From contig CM055113.1 of NCBI GenBank assembly GCA_029204225.1, positions 20,543,798 to 20,607,797 on the forward strand: a DNA stretch of 64,000 nucleotides. Direction: 5' to 3'. The stretch's first letter is position 1. Every line of letters starts with the position of its first letter. Below are positions 10,650-21,740 of this stretch, in pieces. The notes below the pieces were generated by a model that did no database searches, was not told the DNA's origin, and saw nothing but the letters and a program-made list of their open reading frames with translations. The DNA comes from Diphasiastrum complanatum (lineage: Eukaryota > Streptophyta > Lycopodiopsida > Lycopodiales > Lycopodiaceae). The position numbers and the translations under genes are program-made.

Positions 10650-10826
10650 CAGTGCTTAGAAACCCGTTCCGACCCAAAATGGTCGGAACGTTTTCTTAAA
10701 AATAAAAAAACATGTGTTAAGCTGCCCACAATCTTCCTTGGAACGTACTGTACGTTCCGGAACGTGCTGGGTCGGAACGTTTTCTTAAAAATAAAAAAAC
10801 GTGTTAAGCTGCCCACGATCTTCCTT
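10650..10826. repeat. GGAACG-rich terminus with internal direct repeat
   Basis: It starts CAGTGCTTAGAAACCCGTTC, which looks like a hAT terminal repeat. A block of about 58 bases (GGTCGGAACGTTTTC to ATCTTCCTT) occurs at 10681-10738 and again at 10770-10826. Between the copies lies the near-palindrome GTACGTTCCGGAACGT. A related terminus in the opposite orientation (AGAACGGGTTTCTA) is at about 49046-49059. It is probably the end of a DNA transposon or MITE. Confidence 0.55.
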
Positions 10827-10829
10827 CTT

Positions 10830-11250
10830 CTTTGTTATACACTGAGGGGCTCTAGATATACTGCTACATCCATGAAGCTACCTCCACAAAGTATGGTACC
10901 AAGGTCCCAAAACTTACTTCGGAGATTGAGTATGGTACTAAGGATGCTGCTGGCACCTCTACGACCAGGTCCAGCACCACGGACAATACAACGGGATCCA
11001 CACTACAGAAGTCCGGCTCCGCTGAAACAACGGGAATACAAGCTACAATAGAGACTATTTGCCCAATGGTGCTTGCCCAATTCGATGCCTAGCAACATAT
11101 TCAGGAACACGTAAGCTAGAATCTGCAAGTCCTCTAACAAACAGGAACAAAGTTGAATCAAGAGTTGAGGAACGATCTTTTCTGCAGTCATATGCTGTTG
11201 GGAAAATGGCATTGTCTCTTTGGGTTCAGGATGCTATTCTCTAGAGGCTA
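10830..11250 (+). pseudogene. unassigned threonine-rich coding-like fragment
   Basis: In one plus-strand frame the sequence reads AGTSTTRSSTTDNTTGSTLQ, then ETICPMVLAQFDA, before stops. Other frames also stay open for 60 to 95 codons. It lies inside the GGAACG-rich element, between the terminus at 10650 and the fold-back at 11463, so it may be cargo or a transposase remnant. No family is recognised. Confidence 0.25.
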
Positions 11251-11462
11251 TCATCAATGAGAAGCGTGTTATGCGCAGTGGGAACGAACTCCTCTGGGCA
11301 ATCACGTAATGAAGGGCAGGAATTCCAGAACTTCTCACTTAAGACTTTGAGAAATAGTTCGCACGCAGGTTTTTTTTTCAGCAAATGATTGCGTTCATCT
11401 CTGACAGTCAGACAATCATCCTGCCCAAGGACTAGATTCCTTTGTTAAAACGGAACGTATTT

Positions 11463-11538
11463 TTAAATTTTTGGTGAAGTTCCGGAACGGAACGCGTTCT
11501 GAAACACGTTCCGTTTCGGAACTTCACCAAAAGGTTCA
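11463..11538. repeat. fold-back inverted repeat built on GGAACG
   Basis: TTTTTGGTGAAGTTCCGGAA on the left and its near-exact reverse complement TTTCGGAACTTCACCAAAAG on the right enclose a short GAACG-rich loop. Each arm is about 25 bases. It is a strong potential hairpin of the same sequence family as 10650-10826 and 48963-49065. Confidence 0.7.
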
Positions 11539-11539
11539 G

Positions 11540-12534
11540 TGACAGGTTGTCATTCTAGGATTGCAATTCTATTTACTTTCAATGTTCTTCAGTATTTTTA
11601 TCCCTAACTCCCGACTATTGATACTGATCATATTGCCCGACAGTCTCACCTTCAATCATCAGGAGATCGTGTTCTGTCATAAAACTTCAACATCAGCTTC
11701 AAGAGTATTCTCCTTGAGGTTATTAAAGGGTCAAATGTTCGTCCATAGTGTGTACAGCTATCAGCATACTAATAATATAGAGATCAAACAATGGAACTTT
11801 ATACGTGTGTAGGACCATGACTTAGCCTCAAGTTTGCCAAGTTGGTGAAACTAGATTTATTGCATCCATGGTATATCTGCTAATCATATAGGCTCTCCTG
11901 TAAAATTCTACTGCAAATACTTAAATGTGATAATGCACGCCAGTTGGCATCGTAAAAAATACTCTGGCAGCACTTCAGAACAGACTTAAATGACAATTCT
12001 TGTAATAACATTGTAATTGGTAAGCAAGAGTGTCCTTTCTCAAAAAAAGGTTCCAGTAGAACTGAATATTTTCTCCATATTGTAAACAAATTAAATGTTC
12101 ATACTTCATTGCTTAAAAACAATGTCTATACTGATAACGAACAGTTCCTATCAGTGATTCTTCTTGTCAACCCCATGTTAAATAGTAAGAGGTAAATAAT
12201 TTTGAAAGACATGAATCAAGGATCTTGAAAACTCATTGCTTCTTAACTGAGTCAATTATTCTTTCTAAATTGTAATGCTAATGTCCTTGAACTCTTATTG
12301 AGATACCAGTAGTGAACGTTCCAAAGCAACAAAAATCCCATCCTGCTCTATGGAAATCGTTACCCACATTTTGAAATTTCCAATAAAATATGAAAAGTGG
12401 AATATGCTCTTACTAGCTAGACTGTATTTAATACAGTCTTGAGCTTAAAAAAGAAGAACATCACATAATAACGCGTTCTTACGGTCGTTACATCTAATTC
12501 CACAGAAACACATCATTCAATCTGCCCCACTTAC
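11540..12534. other. no exon recognised; probable intron 4 of the CCCH gene
   Basis: AT-rich sequence following the splice donor at 12534 (minus strand). The remaining exons, which should encode the CCCH fingers, were looked for on the minus strand here and down to 8640 and not found. Confidence 0.5.
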
Positions 12535-12667
12535 GGGAGTTTGACTTCAGATTCCGAGTAGCCTTGCGAGCAGCTATTCTGTCCGATCTTGCCTTCGCTG
12601 CAGCAGCCACAGCTTCCTTCTTTTCTCGTCTTTCTTTTGCAACTGCCGCCACCACTTTTGTCGCTTC
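12535..12667 (-). CDS. CCCH zinc-finger protein (C3H7/ZC3H3-like), exon 4
   Basis: The exon starts after the acceptor CTCCCAG and ends at the donor GTAAGTG. It is 133 nt, entering in phase 0 and leaving in phase 1. It encodes EATKVVAAVAKERREKKEAV and then an alanine/arginine-rich helix ending NLKSNS. Plant C3H7 proteins carry a similar charged, alanine-rich helix directly after the SLKWSKS block. It follows exon 3 in frame. The downstream exons that would encode the CCCH fingers are not found within the window. Confidence 0.8.
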
Positions 12668-12854
12668 CTGGGAGCAACCACCAAAACTTAATTTAGCATA
12701 TTGCAGATCTTCTAAAGGATGACTGTGCAAATAGATTGACCTCAGGCAAGTAACATTTCTTGCTAACACGGTTAAGTTTTTTCTGTGGGATGACTGCTAA
12801 ATCATCTCCTCCGGACACCAACAACAGACAGGGTCTCAAAATAAGCAACCTTAC

Positions 12855-13005
12855 CTCCCTAGCTTTTTTGGAGTTTTTCTCCATTGACTTTGTCCACTTT
12901 AAATTAGCACCCCCCAAACTCATTACACCTGATCGATGGAGAGAGAAGCCACTGGCTGAGCGTGTATAGATAGGTTGAGACATGCGCATATTTTGCAGCT
13001 TCCTA
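12855..13005 (-). CDS. CCCH zinc-finger protein (C3H7/ZC3H3-like), exon 3
   Basis: The exon is 151 nt, with acceptor TTTACAG and donor GTAAGG. It encodes RKLQNMRMSQPIYTRSASGF and then SLHRSGVMSLGGANLKWTKS. The YTRSxxGFSLxRS...LxxGGxxLKWxKS pattern is the best family marker in this gene and is what I recall from plant C3H7-type proteins. Phase 1 at the 5' side completes the serine codon split with exon 2, and phase 0 at the 3' side matches exon 4. Confidence 0.88.
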
Positions 13006-13198
13006 CTGTAAACCCACATACAAACAATAATTCAAGACATGCATAAAATAACGCATCTCCTAATGTCCTTTCCTGGAAAATCAATCAAAGTGACTATGGA
13101 CAAGAAGGTAAATATCACAGAAGAAAGCAGAAGATTTTACAAAGTGCACATCTACTCTGCTAGTAACACCCACATCATGCAAGAGGTTAAACCAGCAC

Positions 13199-13406
13199 CT
13201 TATTAGAGAGAGCAGCGACCCTTTCCTTCCCTTAGGCAAAGCTTTCAACAGCCTTGAGCGTAAACCTACTCCAAGCCCAGGTTTCTTCCAAGGAACAAGT
13301 GAAGAAGCCGACCCTTTAATTGTTGTGCTCTGACATTTCTTGTTTGTCCCATTTAAGGTCCATACCAAAGGGACACGTAAACCTAAAACCTTCTTCTGAC
13401 TCAATA
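13199..13406 (-). CDS. CCCH zinc-finger protein (C3H7/ZC3H3-like), exon 2
   Basis: The exon is 208 nt, after the acceptor TGTTGCAG and before the donor GTGCTG. With the single base carried from exon 1 the frame reads RVLSQKKVLGLRVPLVWTLN, then SSLVPWKKPGLG. A VWTL...LxPWK block occurs at the matching place in plant C3H7 proteins. Exon 1 is more than 10 kb away across intron 1, but phases match exactly (1 and 2), so the gene is probably still spliceable despite the insertions. Confidence 0.83.
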
Positions 13407-13848
13407 CTGCAACATGATAAGAATCACTTAAGGTACTTAATAGAATCAAATCTAATACCTGCTATACACATAACAAAGCATCGATAAGAGCATAGAAACT
13501 GGAAACAAATCATCAGGTACAACTAAACATCACAGAACATAGAGAACATCCACAGCATGCAAAGAATGAGATAGTAATATAAGGTACATGAAGTATATGC
13601 TGAGGAAATTGATCAGCAATCATTGACTGGTGTAAACTCATACTGATCATTTAATCATAAGCTGAATGTCTGCCGACCCTAAGCAAAATTATCAGGAACT
13701 ACCATTGTTAAAAAGCTAATGTTAAATTGTTAATCAATGATGAGGTTGTTCACAAAGTCCACCCCTCAGCTAAGTTGCATCAGAACGGCGTTCCAAAAGC
13801 ATACCGTTCCAGAACGTCCAAACATTCCATTCCATTCTAGTCAGGACA

Positions 13849-14830
13849 GGCTTTGGCATGAGAGATATGGTCATTTGAGATATCAAAGTTTGCAAGTTTT
13901 GAACAGGCACAATATGGTAGTAGATCTCTCTAGGGTTAAGTCTTTTTCAAATACATGTGAGGCTTGTGCTCTGGGGAAGCAACAAAGGCATAGGTTTCCA
14001 AAGGAAAAAGCTAACAGGGCCAAGGCCATTCTTAAGCTTGTGCATTCAGATTTGTGCGGTCCCATGCAGACTAGATCAGCAGGGGGGACGTACTATTTCA
14101 TGACCTTCATAGATGACTTCTCACGGAAGATGTGGGTCTATTTTCTGAAACAAAAAATCTGAAGGGTTCAAATACTTTCAACAATGAAAAGATTTGGTGG
14201 AGAATCACGCAAGAAAAAAGCTAAAGACTCTCAGGTCAGATGCAGGTGGTAAGTATACTTCTGATGAGTACAAAGACCTTTGTGAGGCATGTGGGATAAA
14301 GAGATAGTTTGTTGCTCCCCATACACCGCAACAGAACGGTGTGGCTGAGCAGAAAAACAGGTCTATAGTTGAGTGTGCGAGGAGCATGCTCAAGGCAAAG
14401 GGGTTGCTGAATTCTTGTCAGGCACAAACAGTAGCAACTATTGTCTTTGTATTGAATAGAAGTCCAGCAAAGCAGTTGAAGGAATCACGCCTGAAGAAGT
14501 GTATAGCGGCAACAAGCCCAAGGTGGGCAACTTTCAAGTTGGGTGCACAGCGTACACATATATACCTAAAGACTTGCGGAAGAAACTTGATGCAAAACCT
14601 GTGAAATGTATTTTCCTTGGGTATAGCGAAGATGAAAAATTCTATGTGTTGTATGATCTCGAGAACAAAAAGAAGATCCTAAGTCAAGACATCATCTTTG
14701 ATGAAGAGCATCCACCTGAGAGAAATATGGAACTACTGAGTTCCTACCCTTGATTGATTCCACAGATGAGGAGCCTAGTCTAGAGTCTTGTGAGCCTCAA
14801 AAGCAAGTGTAACGATAGGAGCCCGAACAT
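13849..14830 (+). pseudogene. copia integrase fragment in intron 1
   Basis: A fragment without LTRs. It begins in the GAG-pre-integrase domain (RLWHERYGHLRYQSL), then the integrase zinc-binding part (CEACALGKQ), the first catalytic block HSDLCGPM and FIDDFSRKMWVYF. A frameshift near 14160 leads to PHTPQQNGVAEQKNRS, and another to LGCTAYTYIPKDLRKKLD and KCIFLGYSEDEKFYVLY. Reverse transcriptase and RNase H are absent. At the left edge, 13780-13835, GAACG and CGTTCC motifs resemble the family at 10650. An old truncated insertion. Confidence 0.9.
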
Positions 14831-15049
14831 ACTAGTTCAAGACCTCAATTAGGCCAAGTGCAAGAGCACAAAATTGCAAAGAAGCGGAAGACACCATTCC
14901 AGCTCTAACTACCTCCGTTGTCACCCCTGTTATGGCCGCCATCTCTGTCACCACACCTCTCCCCCCACCCATCATAACTCTGCCACCTTCGGCCAGCTAG
15001 GACACTCAGGCTCTGGGTTGTCGGACTGCCTTAACGGGCCTCCAGCAAC

Positions 15050-15785
15050 AACTCTACCAGATGCTCTCTGAAAGAGCTATTGAGCAGTCTCGCAGCCAAT
15101 TAGTGGCAAGGCAAACACTGCAGGCCTTGACCGATCAGGTCGCGCAGTTGAAAAGAGAGCAAGAAAAAAGAGAGAAATAAGAGCCAGGCACCGGTCCAAG
15201 CCAGCTGAAGAAAGCTGAGCAAGCGGATCAACAACTTCTACAGCTCATTCTAAACTACAACTGAGCTAAACCAAGAAAAGACAGCACGGCAAACATATCA
15301 ATCCGACCGCAAGCATTCGGTGCTGAAACAGACTACACTGGAGCAGGCGCGTGAATCTCTCAGAGCCACAAGATCGCTCAAGGACTACATCTGCCAACTA
15401 GAACGAAATGTTTCCAAGGAAAAGATGGAGTTGCAGAGAGCCCATGCAAATTTTGCAACTCAGCAGGTGGTCCTGGAGCTGAAAGTCCAGCAAGCAGAAC
15501 AGCAAGTGCAGGCTATCCAAGCTGCACTGAATCAAATGGTAGCAACGGCAGAAGAAGACACACCGGCCTGCCCAAAAACTTCAGAAAAAGCGGGCCGAAT
15601 ACTACAAGGATCACTCTGGCCGAGTGCTACAGACCTATCAGGACCAACGCAAACTTCACGATGTTGTGCTCACCACCAAAGACACGAAGCTGGCAACCCT
15701 ACACGCCACGCTCCAAGAAGACGAGCACGCACTCAAGGCAATTGAAGGCCAGCTGCAAAATCTAAAGAAGCGATTCACCAGTGTT
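15050..15785 (+). pseudogene. unassigned coiled-coil ORF remnant
   Basis: Two overlapping plus-strand frames (15320-15745 and 15624-15800) and an upstream piece from about 15061 encode long heptad-rich, Gln/Glu/Lys-rich helices, for example SRSQLVARQTLQALTDQVAQ and QLERNVSKEKMELQRAHANF. Frameshifts join them. Without a zinc knuckle or gag motif the family is not fixed; a retroelement gag or ORF1 protein is the simplest guess. It is followed by a pyrimidine-rich stretch and the ORF at 16109. Confidence 0.4.
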
Positions 15786-15799
15786 CTAGAATTTTCCAC

Positions 15800-16108
15800 T
15801 GCTCTAGACGGCAATTTACTTTTTATTTTTCAATATCTCATTAGACTAGCTTTCTATTATTTTTCTCTACCTTTCCTGGATTCCCCCCTCTCTAATTCTA
15901 ACATCATTCATATTTATCAAATTGCATCGGAGGCAAATAAAAATATTTTTGTTTTTGCCGTTCTTACTAGCTTTATCCAAGTTAGGATTTCGGCTATTTC
16001 TGCAATGTTTTCGGGAGTCCTCTGCTCCATTTCGTAGCAGGCGTAGCTGGTCTTTGTACCATCATTAATTTTCCGCACGATCGACGCTTCCAATTAAAGC
16101 TAGATCAC
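15800..16108. other. pyrimidine/AT-rich spacer
   Basis: A T-rich stretch with polypyrimidine runs between two ORF remnants. A similar T/C-rich stretch follows the remnant at 21386-21739. No gene is seen. Confidence 0.5.
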
Positions 16109-16421
16109 ATGCAGCAACCCCCCCTCTTTGTTCCACCCCCGTTCATCCCTTCACTTTCACAACACCAACAGGTACGGTACGCGCCAGAGTACCAACCAAC
16201 AATAGCAAAGAAGCCGACCGACGCCCTCGCAAAGCATATAAAGCACTGCCATACCATTGCCACCGCCCTCCCTGATACTCTTCGTCTCGCCTATAACGAG
16301 CTCAGAGCCCTCTACCACGAATGCCACCAATACCACTCTACCACCCTCATCGTCTGTTACAACGCGGCCTTGGCGCATTATAATGCCATTGTCCAAAATC
16401 CATCCATCCGCCATCCATGCC
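16109..16421 (+). pseudogene. unassigned proline/histidine-rich ORF start, cut by an LTR element
   Basis: An open frame begins MQQPPLFVPPPFIPSLSQHQ and runs through a helical region (KKPTDALAKHIKHCHTIATA). It is interrupted at 16422 by the left LTR of the gag-only element. The continuation may be on the far side, at about 20567. The family is not recognised. Confidence 0.35.
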
Positions 16422-16878
16422 TGTTGTAAAGCTGACTCGGGTGCACCCAGTGTGCCCTGTAAGACTCTAAGGGGTGACGCTCCTCTTGGTCCCAGAGCAA
16501 GTTAGAAAGTCAAGGACTGAGCCTCCGACCTGTGGTGAGCCAGTCAAGTAGTCACAAGTCATGAGCTAGCTCTGGAGCTCGAGTCATGGCCTAGTGAGGA
16601 GTCAAGTTGATTCTGCTGCCGGGACGTCTCCTGGGACCCATGTCCGGGAGCCAGACTAATTCTGCCAGGCTTGCTAGGCTTAATCAGCAAAATAAAAACT
16701 AAGTCCAGAAAAGTGCGCCGAATCACGAATCACACTAGAACTATAGGGGGAGTCCGGCAGACAGAAACTTGGGCAGCTCAACCAGCGCCAGGAATCCAGT
16801 CGCCAAGTCTCAGCTCCCTCTACCAGCACGAGCCAGGCACAATGCCCAGCACGTGTTGGTGGCCCCGAGACCAGTTAG
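16422..16878 (+). repeat. left LTR of the gag-only element (alignable part)
   Basis: It aligns with 19731-20212 from TGTTGTAAAGCTGAC to GGCCCCGAGACCAGT. The right copy has an extra segment of about 35 bases (about 20012-20060), and the left has a short insertion near 16605. Divergence is clearly higher than between the copia LTRs at 3042 and 8030. Confidence 0.85.
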
Positions 16879-17234
16879 TAGCTGCCGATTGTTTAGCTAA
16901 GGGCTATCGACCAAAAAGTGGTGGGGCGTGACTGAGGCAATGTGCTGCTTAATGGTGAAAGCACGGATGGTTGGATGGATGTTTCCCCGTGGGCTAATTC
17001 TGTGATAGATTTGTGTGGGCGCGGCTAGGCAAAGATCCTACGTCCGGTCTCAAGGGGGATGTGACTTGAGAGGGATTCTCTGTGTTTGCTTCAGTTTGTT
17101 TGTTTGTTTGTTGTGTGCTTGCCCGGACCTGAATAACCCCTGATTCTTGTTTGGTTCTAGGTGATTTGATCATGCTCATTTGAGGAGGAGATACTTTTGT
17201 ATTGAAGCTGACTTAATGAAGAAGGAAAAGAGCT

Positions 17235-19364
17235 GTGGGGCCCAATGTGCAAAGGGGAGAGCTTTCAAAAAGAGAAGGAAAACAGACTAGTGGAAGTGCA
17301 CCTCTTACCAGGATGGATCACCACCCTGATGAATCGCGAGCATTAACAGATGGGGAAGAGCAAGGCCGAGAATATGGCTCCCGCTTGCACCGAGATGGCG
17401 CCAGATCCAAATCAAGAAAGAAAGAGCGTATGCACGCCCCAGTGGCACCTCCTCATGAAGAAATTGGCGCCCCTTCTGAACTGGCACCAAGAGATGAACC
17501 CGTGCCAGAGGCGCACCAAGACCTCTTTGATGTGAAGATGCGCCAATACCTATCCAGCGCAATGCGGCTATGCTTAGTGAGGTAAAGAAGGACAGAGAAA
17601 TAGAAAGGAAAGAATGGCAAGCATCCATGTGAGCCATGAACCACAGTCAATTTGACCTCGCTAGAGAACTGAGAGACGGGCTAACACAGCTCGAAGCCAG
17701 GTTTGAGGAGCTGGAGACCACAAGAGGGAATGGAGGGAACTCCTCCACTCATACCAAGGGATACTCCGGCGCAAAACGCAGAAGGCCCAAAGAAGACTGC
17801 TAAAGTAAAAGCACCGCCTGCTTTCAAAGGGGAGCGTGACGTTCGAGTTGTGGAGCATTGGTTGTTTCACATGGACCATTACTTCCGCTTGATGGATACC
17901 CCTGAAGAAGAGAGAGCAGACTTGGCGTTAGCATATTTTGAGGGTTACACAACAAATTGGTACCGAGTGGCAGGGATGCAGTTCCGGACATGGGATGCAT
18001 TCAAAAATGCGCTACGAGAGGAGTTCATACCCAAAGATTCACACATGAGGCTGAGGGCAGAATTATCAGGACTCAAGCAAAAAGGTTCTCTACGAGAGTA
18101 CCTGAACAAATTCAGACAGAGCGTATGAGTAATTGAAGATATGTCGGAAGCCGATACGACCCACTACCTCTTGTCTGGAATGCAGACATGGACCCGGCGA
18201 GCGATAGACAGCTACATACCCAATGACTTTAACTCAACTATTTGGGCGGCTGAAATGGTTTGCGATTATGAGATCACGCTGGCACCAACTGCTCCCTCAA
18301 CGGCAACAAAGGTACTAAGTGGATCCAGACCGAGTCCAAGCTTCTTCACAAGGGAGGACTCAACTTCAAATGGTAACCAAGCCTCAGGTAGTGTGAACAG
18401 ATTCCCAGCAAGAACAGGGTTTGGCAACCAAGGCAATAGCGGAGGGAATACCTTCCAGAGGAGGAGCAACTTTGGCCCTGCAGCTAGTCATAGCAATAGC
18501 TCACCAACAGTGGGCAGTTCCCTACGCTGCTTTAATTGTCAACAGCAAGGTCACTCGTGGAGGTCGTGCCCCAAACCATTGAATAAACAAATCATGGCGG
18601 CGACCGAAGCGTTTGATAAGATGGAGAGAGAGGCGTCTGATCAAGCGGACTGTGAACAAGACGATGAAGAAGACCCAGAAGTGGATTTGACGGAGTCCGA
18701 CCTGAATGCCTTACAACAAATAGGGGCACTTGCGGCTTATCGGGAACATCTCATGGCGACTCCTACAAAAGGATGAAAGTTGTTGTACCTCAAAGGCTGC
18801 ATCCAAGGCAAGATCATTCACTTCATGGTGGATCTGGGAGCATCGCATAACTACTTGTCAGAAAGTTTGGCAGAGGAATTGGGCATTCAATGTGAAGAAA
18901 ATGCGACTCCTATCTGTGTGGAGACCGCCAAAGGCACAATGACAACTTGTAGATTGGCAACCAATTTGCCAATTTCGCTGGGGACATAGAAAAATCGATT
19001 AACGTTCACAATCTTGAAAATGACTGCTTTCGACGCTATCCTAGGACTAAGTTGGTTTAACGAACATGTGGTGGCCTTCCTGGCAAAGGGGATTAATCTT
19101 GTGTTGTTATATAACGGCAGAAAACCTTGTGTCGTCAGAGCTGTACCAGGAGATCAATTAGAGATGAATGATACAACTGAAGCTGAGCCAGCGATCCCTT
19201 CAAACCTCATTCACCTCTTCAACAAAGGAGAACCAGCAGAAATCAATCAGGCGACACAAACTCAGAAGGAGCCACCGGTACCTGTAGCGTCCACATTAAA
19301 GATGGATCCGAGTGCCGATCCCGAGCTCAAGGAGCTCACCTTGTGTGACCAACGGAAAATCTAG
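17235..19364 (+). pseudogene. gypsy-type gag with CCHC knuckle and protease-like remnant
   Basis: A decayed single reading with a few stops and shifts. Charged N-terminus (17235-17585), then the capsid (Retrotrans_gag) region with WLFHMDHYFRLMDTPEEERA and FEGYTTNWYRVAGMQFRTWD (17840-18000), GSLREYLNKFRQSV, and a CX2CX4HX4C knuckle (CFNCQQQGHSWRSC, about 18529-18570). A retropepsin-like stretch follows with MVDLGASHNYLSESLAEELG (about 18826-18885), where the catalytic Asp-Ser/Thr-Gly has become Asp-Leu-Gly, and IAILGLSWF-like AILGLSWFNEHVV. The frame ends at 19364 with no polymerase. This protein could at most form particles used with polymerase supplied from elsewhere. Confidence 0.85.
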
Positions 19365-19730
19365 AGTCCCAGGGGACTCATTCAGATGCGCTACAAACGG
19401 CATATCTTAGGCTCAATGGAGCCCAGGTACCTTTTCCTTTCTATGTTAATGAAGCAGGTTGCCAGCTTTCATGGGGGCCTAAAGTACTTTAAATTATGTT
19501 GCAACTTTACACAGGTTTTACGTAAGTGAACTAGATCCACACTTTTCCTATGCTAAGTGCAGAAGTGATTTCTTATTTTCTAGAGGTTTGTCTTTTCCTT
19601 GGCCGGTGAATCAAGCCCGTGCCCTTGTAATTGTGAATAAAGTTTGACCGGTGAATCAAGCCCGTGCCGTGAGTCTTAAGTTCTAGTTTGGCCTTGATGA
19701 GGACATCAGCTTTCTCAAACGAGGGGAGGA
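19365..19730. other. 3' untranslated part and purine tract of the gag-only element
   Basis: There is no coding signal. A direct repeat GGTGAATCAAGCCCGTGCC occurs at about 19604-19623 and again at about 19650-19668. The purine tract GAGGGGAGGA (19721-19730) abuts the right LTR. Confidence 0.7.
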
Positions 19731-20212
19731 TGTTGTAAAGCTGACTCGGGTGCACCCAGTGTGCCCTGTAAGACTCTAAGGGGTGACGCTCCCCTTGGTC
19801 CCAGAACAAGTTAGAAAGTCAAGGACTAAGCCTCCGACCTGTGGTGAGCCAGTCAAGTAGTCACAAGTCATGAGCTAGCTCTGGAGCTCGAGTCATGGCT
19901 TAGTGAGGAGTCAACTCGCCGGGACGGCTCCCAGGACCAATGTCCGGGAGCCAGACTGATTCTGCCAGGCTTGCCAGGCCTAATCAGCAAAATAAAAACT
20001 AAGTCCAAAAAAGCGTGCTTTACCAGAAAGCACTATATTCCAGGACAGAGGGGGCGCGTCGAATCACACCAGAACTATAGGGGGAATCCGGCACACAAAA
20101 ACTTGGGCAGCTCAACCAGCGCCAGGAATCCAGTCGCCAGGTCTCAGCTCCCTCTACCAGCACGAGCCAGGCACAATGCCCAGCACGTGTTGGTGGCCCC
20201 GAGACCAGTCAG
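19731..20212 (+). repeat. right LTR of the gag-only element (alignable part)
   Basis: It starts TGTTGTAAAGCTGACTCGG directly after the purine tract. It continues past the alignable part with AATAAAG (about 20243), a possible polyadenylation signal. The true 3' end is not resolved. Confidence 0.85.
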
Positions 20213-20566
20213 TCTATGTATGAATGTAACCTCTTCCAAATTTAATAAAGTTGATCCTTGGGGATGATTACCATTTCGGTTTCGCCTCCGGGACTGGTCC
20301 AAGTGGAAGGACCCTTACTACAACCTTTTTGTGTCGCCGGTGTCCAAGGGTCCACGTCACCGACATGTGGCTCGCCGCTATGCCAATTGGTCAGTTTGGC
20401 GACCACTATGCCTTGGGTTTCATGTGTGGCTTGTCTTTGCCTTTGGTTACCTTTTGGGGACGGATTCTGAGTTGGCTTTCGAGTTGGTTGGGATTCTAGT
20501 TTTCTTAAGTCTGAATGGTTAAGCTTGTTACGTTTCTAAGTTGGCTTTTACGTAAGTGCATGATGG

Positions 20567-21740
20567 ATGAATGTTAGACTTAAGCGCGTGTTGGGAAAAC
20601 CGCTCAAGTCCCAACGCCCTTTAAGGCGCCGACGCAACAATGCCAAATCTTTGACTTTCCCTTTATTGAATCCACCTCCCCCTTCGACTATCAGGAGTTC
20701 CAGCTCTCCTTCCCACATTTCGACCTCCAAACTGGCAGAGACCGCACCTTCGACCAGGATCTTCAGTACGCCTCACAAGCCGAAAACACGACCTCCCTTC
20801 AAATCGATCCTAACATGCCTCATCTTGAGATTGCATCTCCTCCTCGCGACCCCTCACCACCTCACGCCATTTCACCACCTCGCGCCATTTCACCGCCTCT
20901 CGTTTCATCACCTCACGCTGCCTCCTCACCCCCCAAATCCGATCTTACAACCTGCCTAATTCTGTGGCGGTACACAAGCACTGGTACCAAAAGGTATTTT
21001 CGGTACCTGATTCAGAGCAGCCAGCACTCTTCATCCAGAAATGTCCGGATATTAAGACCAAAGGCGGCTATAAATTACCGATATCCTGTCACTTCTGCAT
21101 CCCCAACCAGAGTGAAGGAAGGCAATATTTTTGTGCAACCCAGAGCTCATCAAAGAGTATCTTACGGCTCCTACGGTTTTAAGGGCAGATCCATCTTACC
21201 ATCCGATGCCCAATAGAAGATCTTGGTCAGCATTGAAGACTCCAAGCGTCGGGGCCTATAATTGGCCAATAATAAAGTCAGAAAAGGGTTAGAGCACTGC
21301 GGTTGACTTCCAAAGGGCTCTCAACCGCTTCCTGACCGACGCGGCTAACTCTCCAGATCCCATTATACTGGAAGCCTACTATAATGTGGAGACATTATTG
21401 ACAGCTGCAAAAGTGGATACTCGGTGGGACATGTGCTTCGGCGAGTACCGTTTCAACCCAAATAAAGCCTTCAAAATGTCAGCCATCGTGGATCAAATTC
21501 CTCTATACCGGACCTACCATCACCTGTCTGCCACATCATTCATCAATATAGCAAAGTTGGAAAGATGGTATACGACAGAATTCCTGGAGAACATGCACCC
21601 GGCGTTCGGCCCAATCTGCTCGCAATCCACAACGCGCAGCACATTGTGGACCCGTTTCGTCTGCGTTGTTGCAGAAACCCACCGAAAAATCCGCAATGCC
21701 GAATATGCGGAGGGCCAACAATTAGAAAAGGCTCCTTGAA
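20567..21740 (+). pseudogene. unassigned proline-rich ORF remnant with conserved-looking C-terminal block
   Basis: A plus-strand reading starts near 20567 with a basic stretch, then a low-complexity Pro/Ser/His region (20680-20960). Next comes a globular-looking block with HKHWYQKVFSVPDSEQPALF and GYKLPISCHFCIPNQSEGRQ (20967-21130). After stops, another open frame of 117 codons (21386-21739) begins METLLTAAKVDTRWDMCFGE. A poly(A) run follows at about 21770. It may be the second half of the ORF that starts at 16109 and is split by the gag-only element. No family is recognised. Confidence 0.35.

Larger units (their letters stand above)
16422..20212 (+). mobile_element. gag-only LTR retrotransposon (TR-GAG-like, Ty3/gypsy-derived)
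   Basis: Two direct repeats start TGTTGTAAAGCTGACTCGG at 16422 and 19731 and stay alignable for about 450-480 bases, to about 16878 and 20212. Between them is a gag reading with a retrotransposon capsid domain, a CCHC knuckle and the start of a protease-like domain, then only about 360 bases to the purine tract GAGGGGAGGA (19721-19730). There is no trace of reverse transcriptase, RNase H or integrase. The right LTR probably goes on past 20212, because the copies diverge where U5 would be, so the right end and target duplication are unresolved. Confidence 0.8.

Noticed and set aside
20567-21740. Endogenous pararetrovirus
   Set aside because: No caulimovirus-type coat protein knuckle, protease or reverse transcriptase is visible next to it; left as unassigned.
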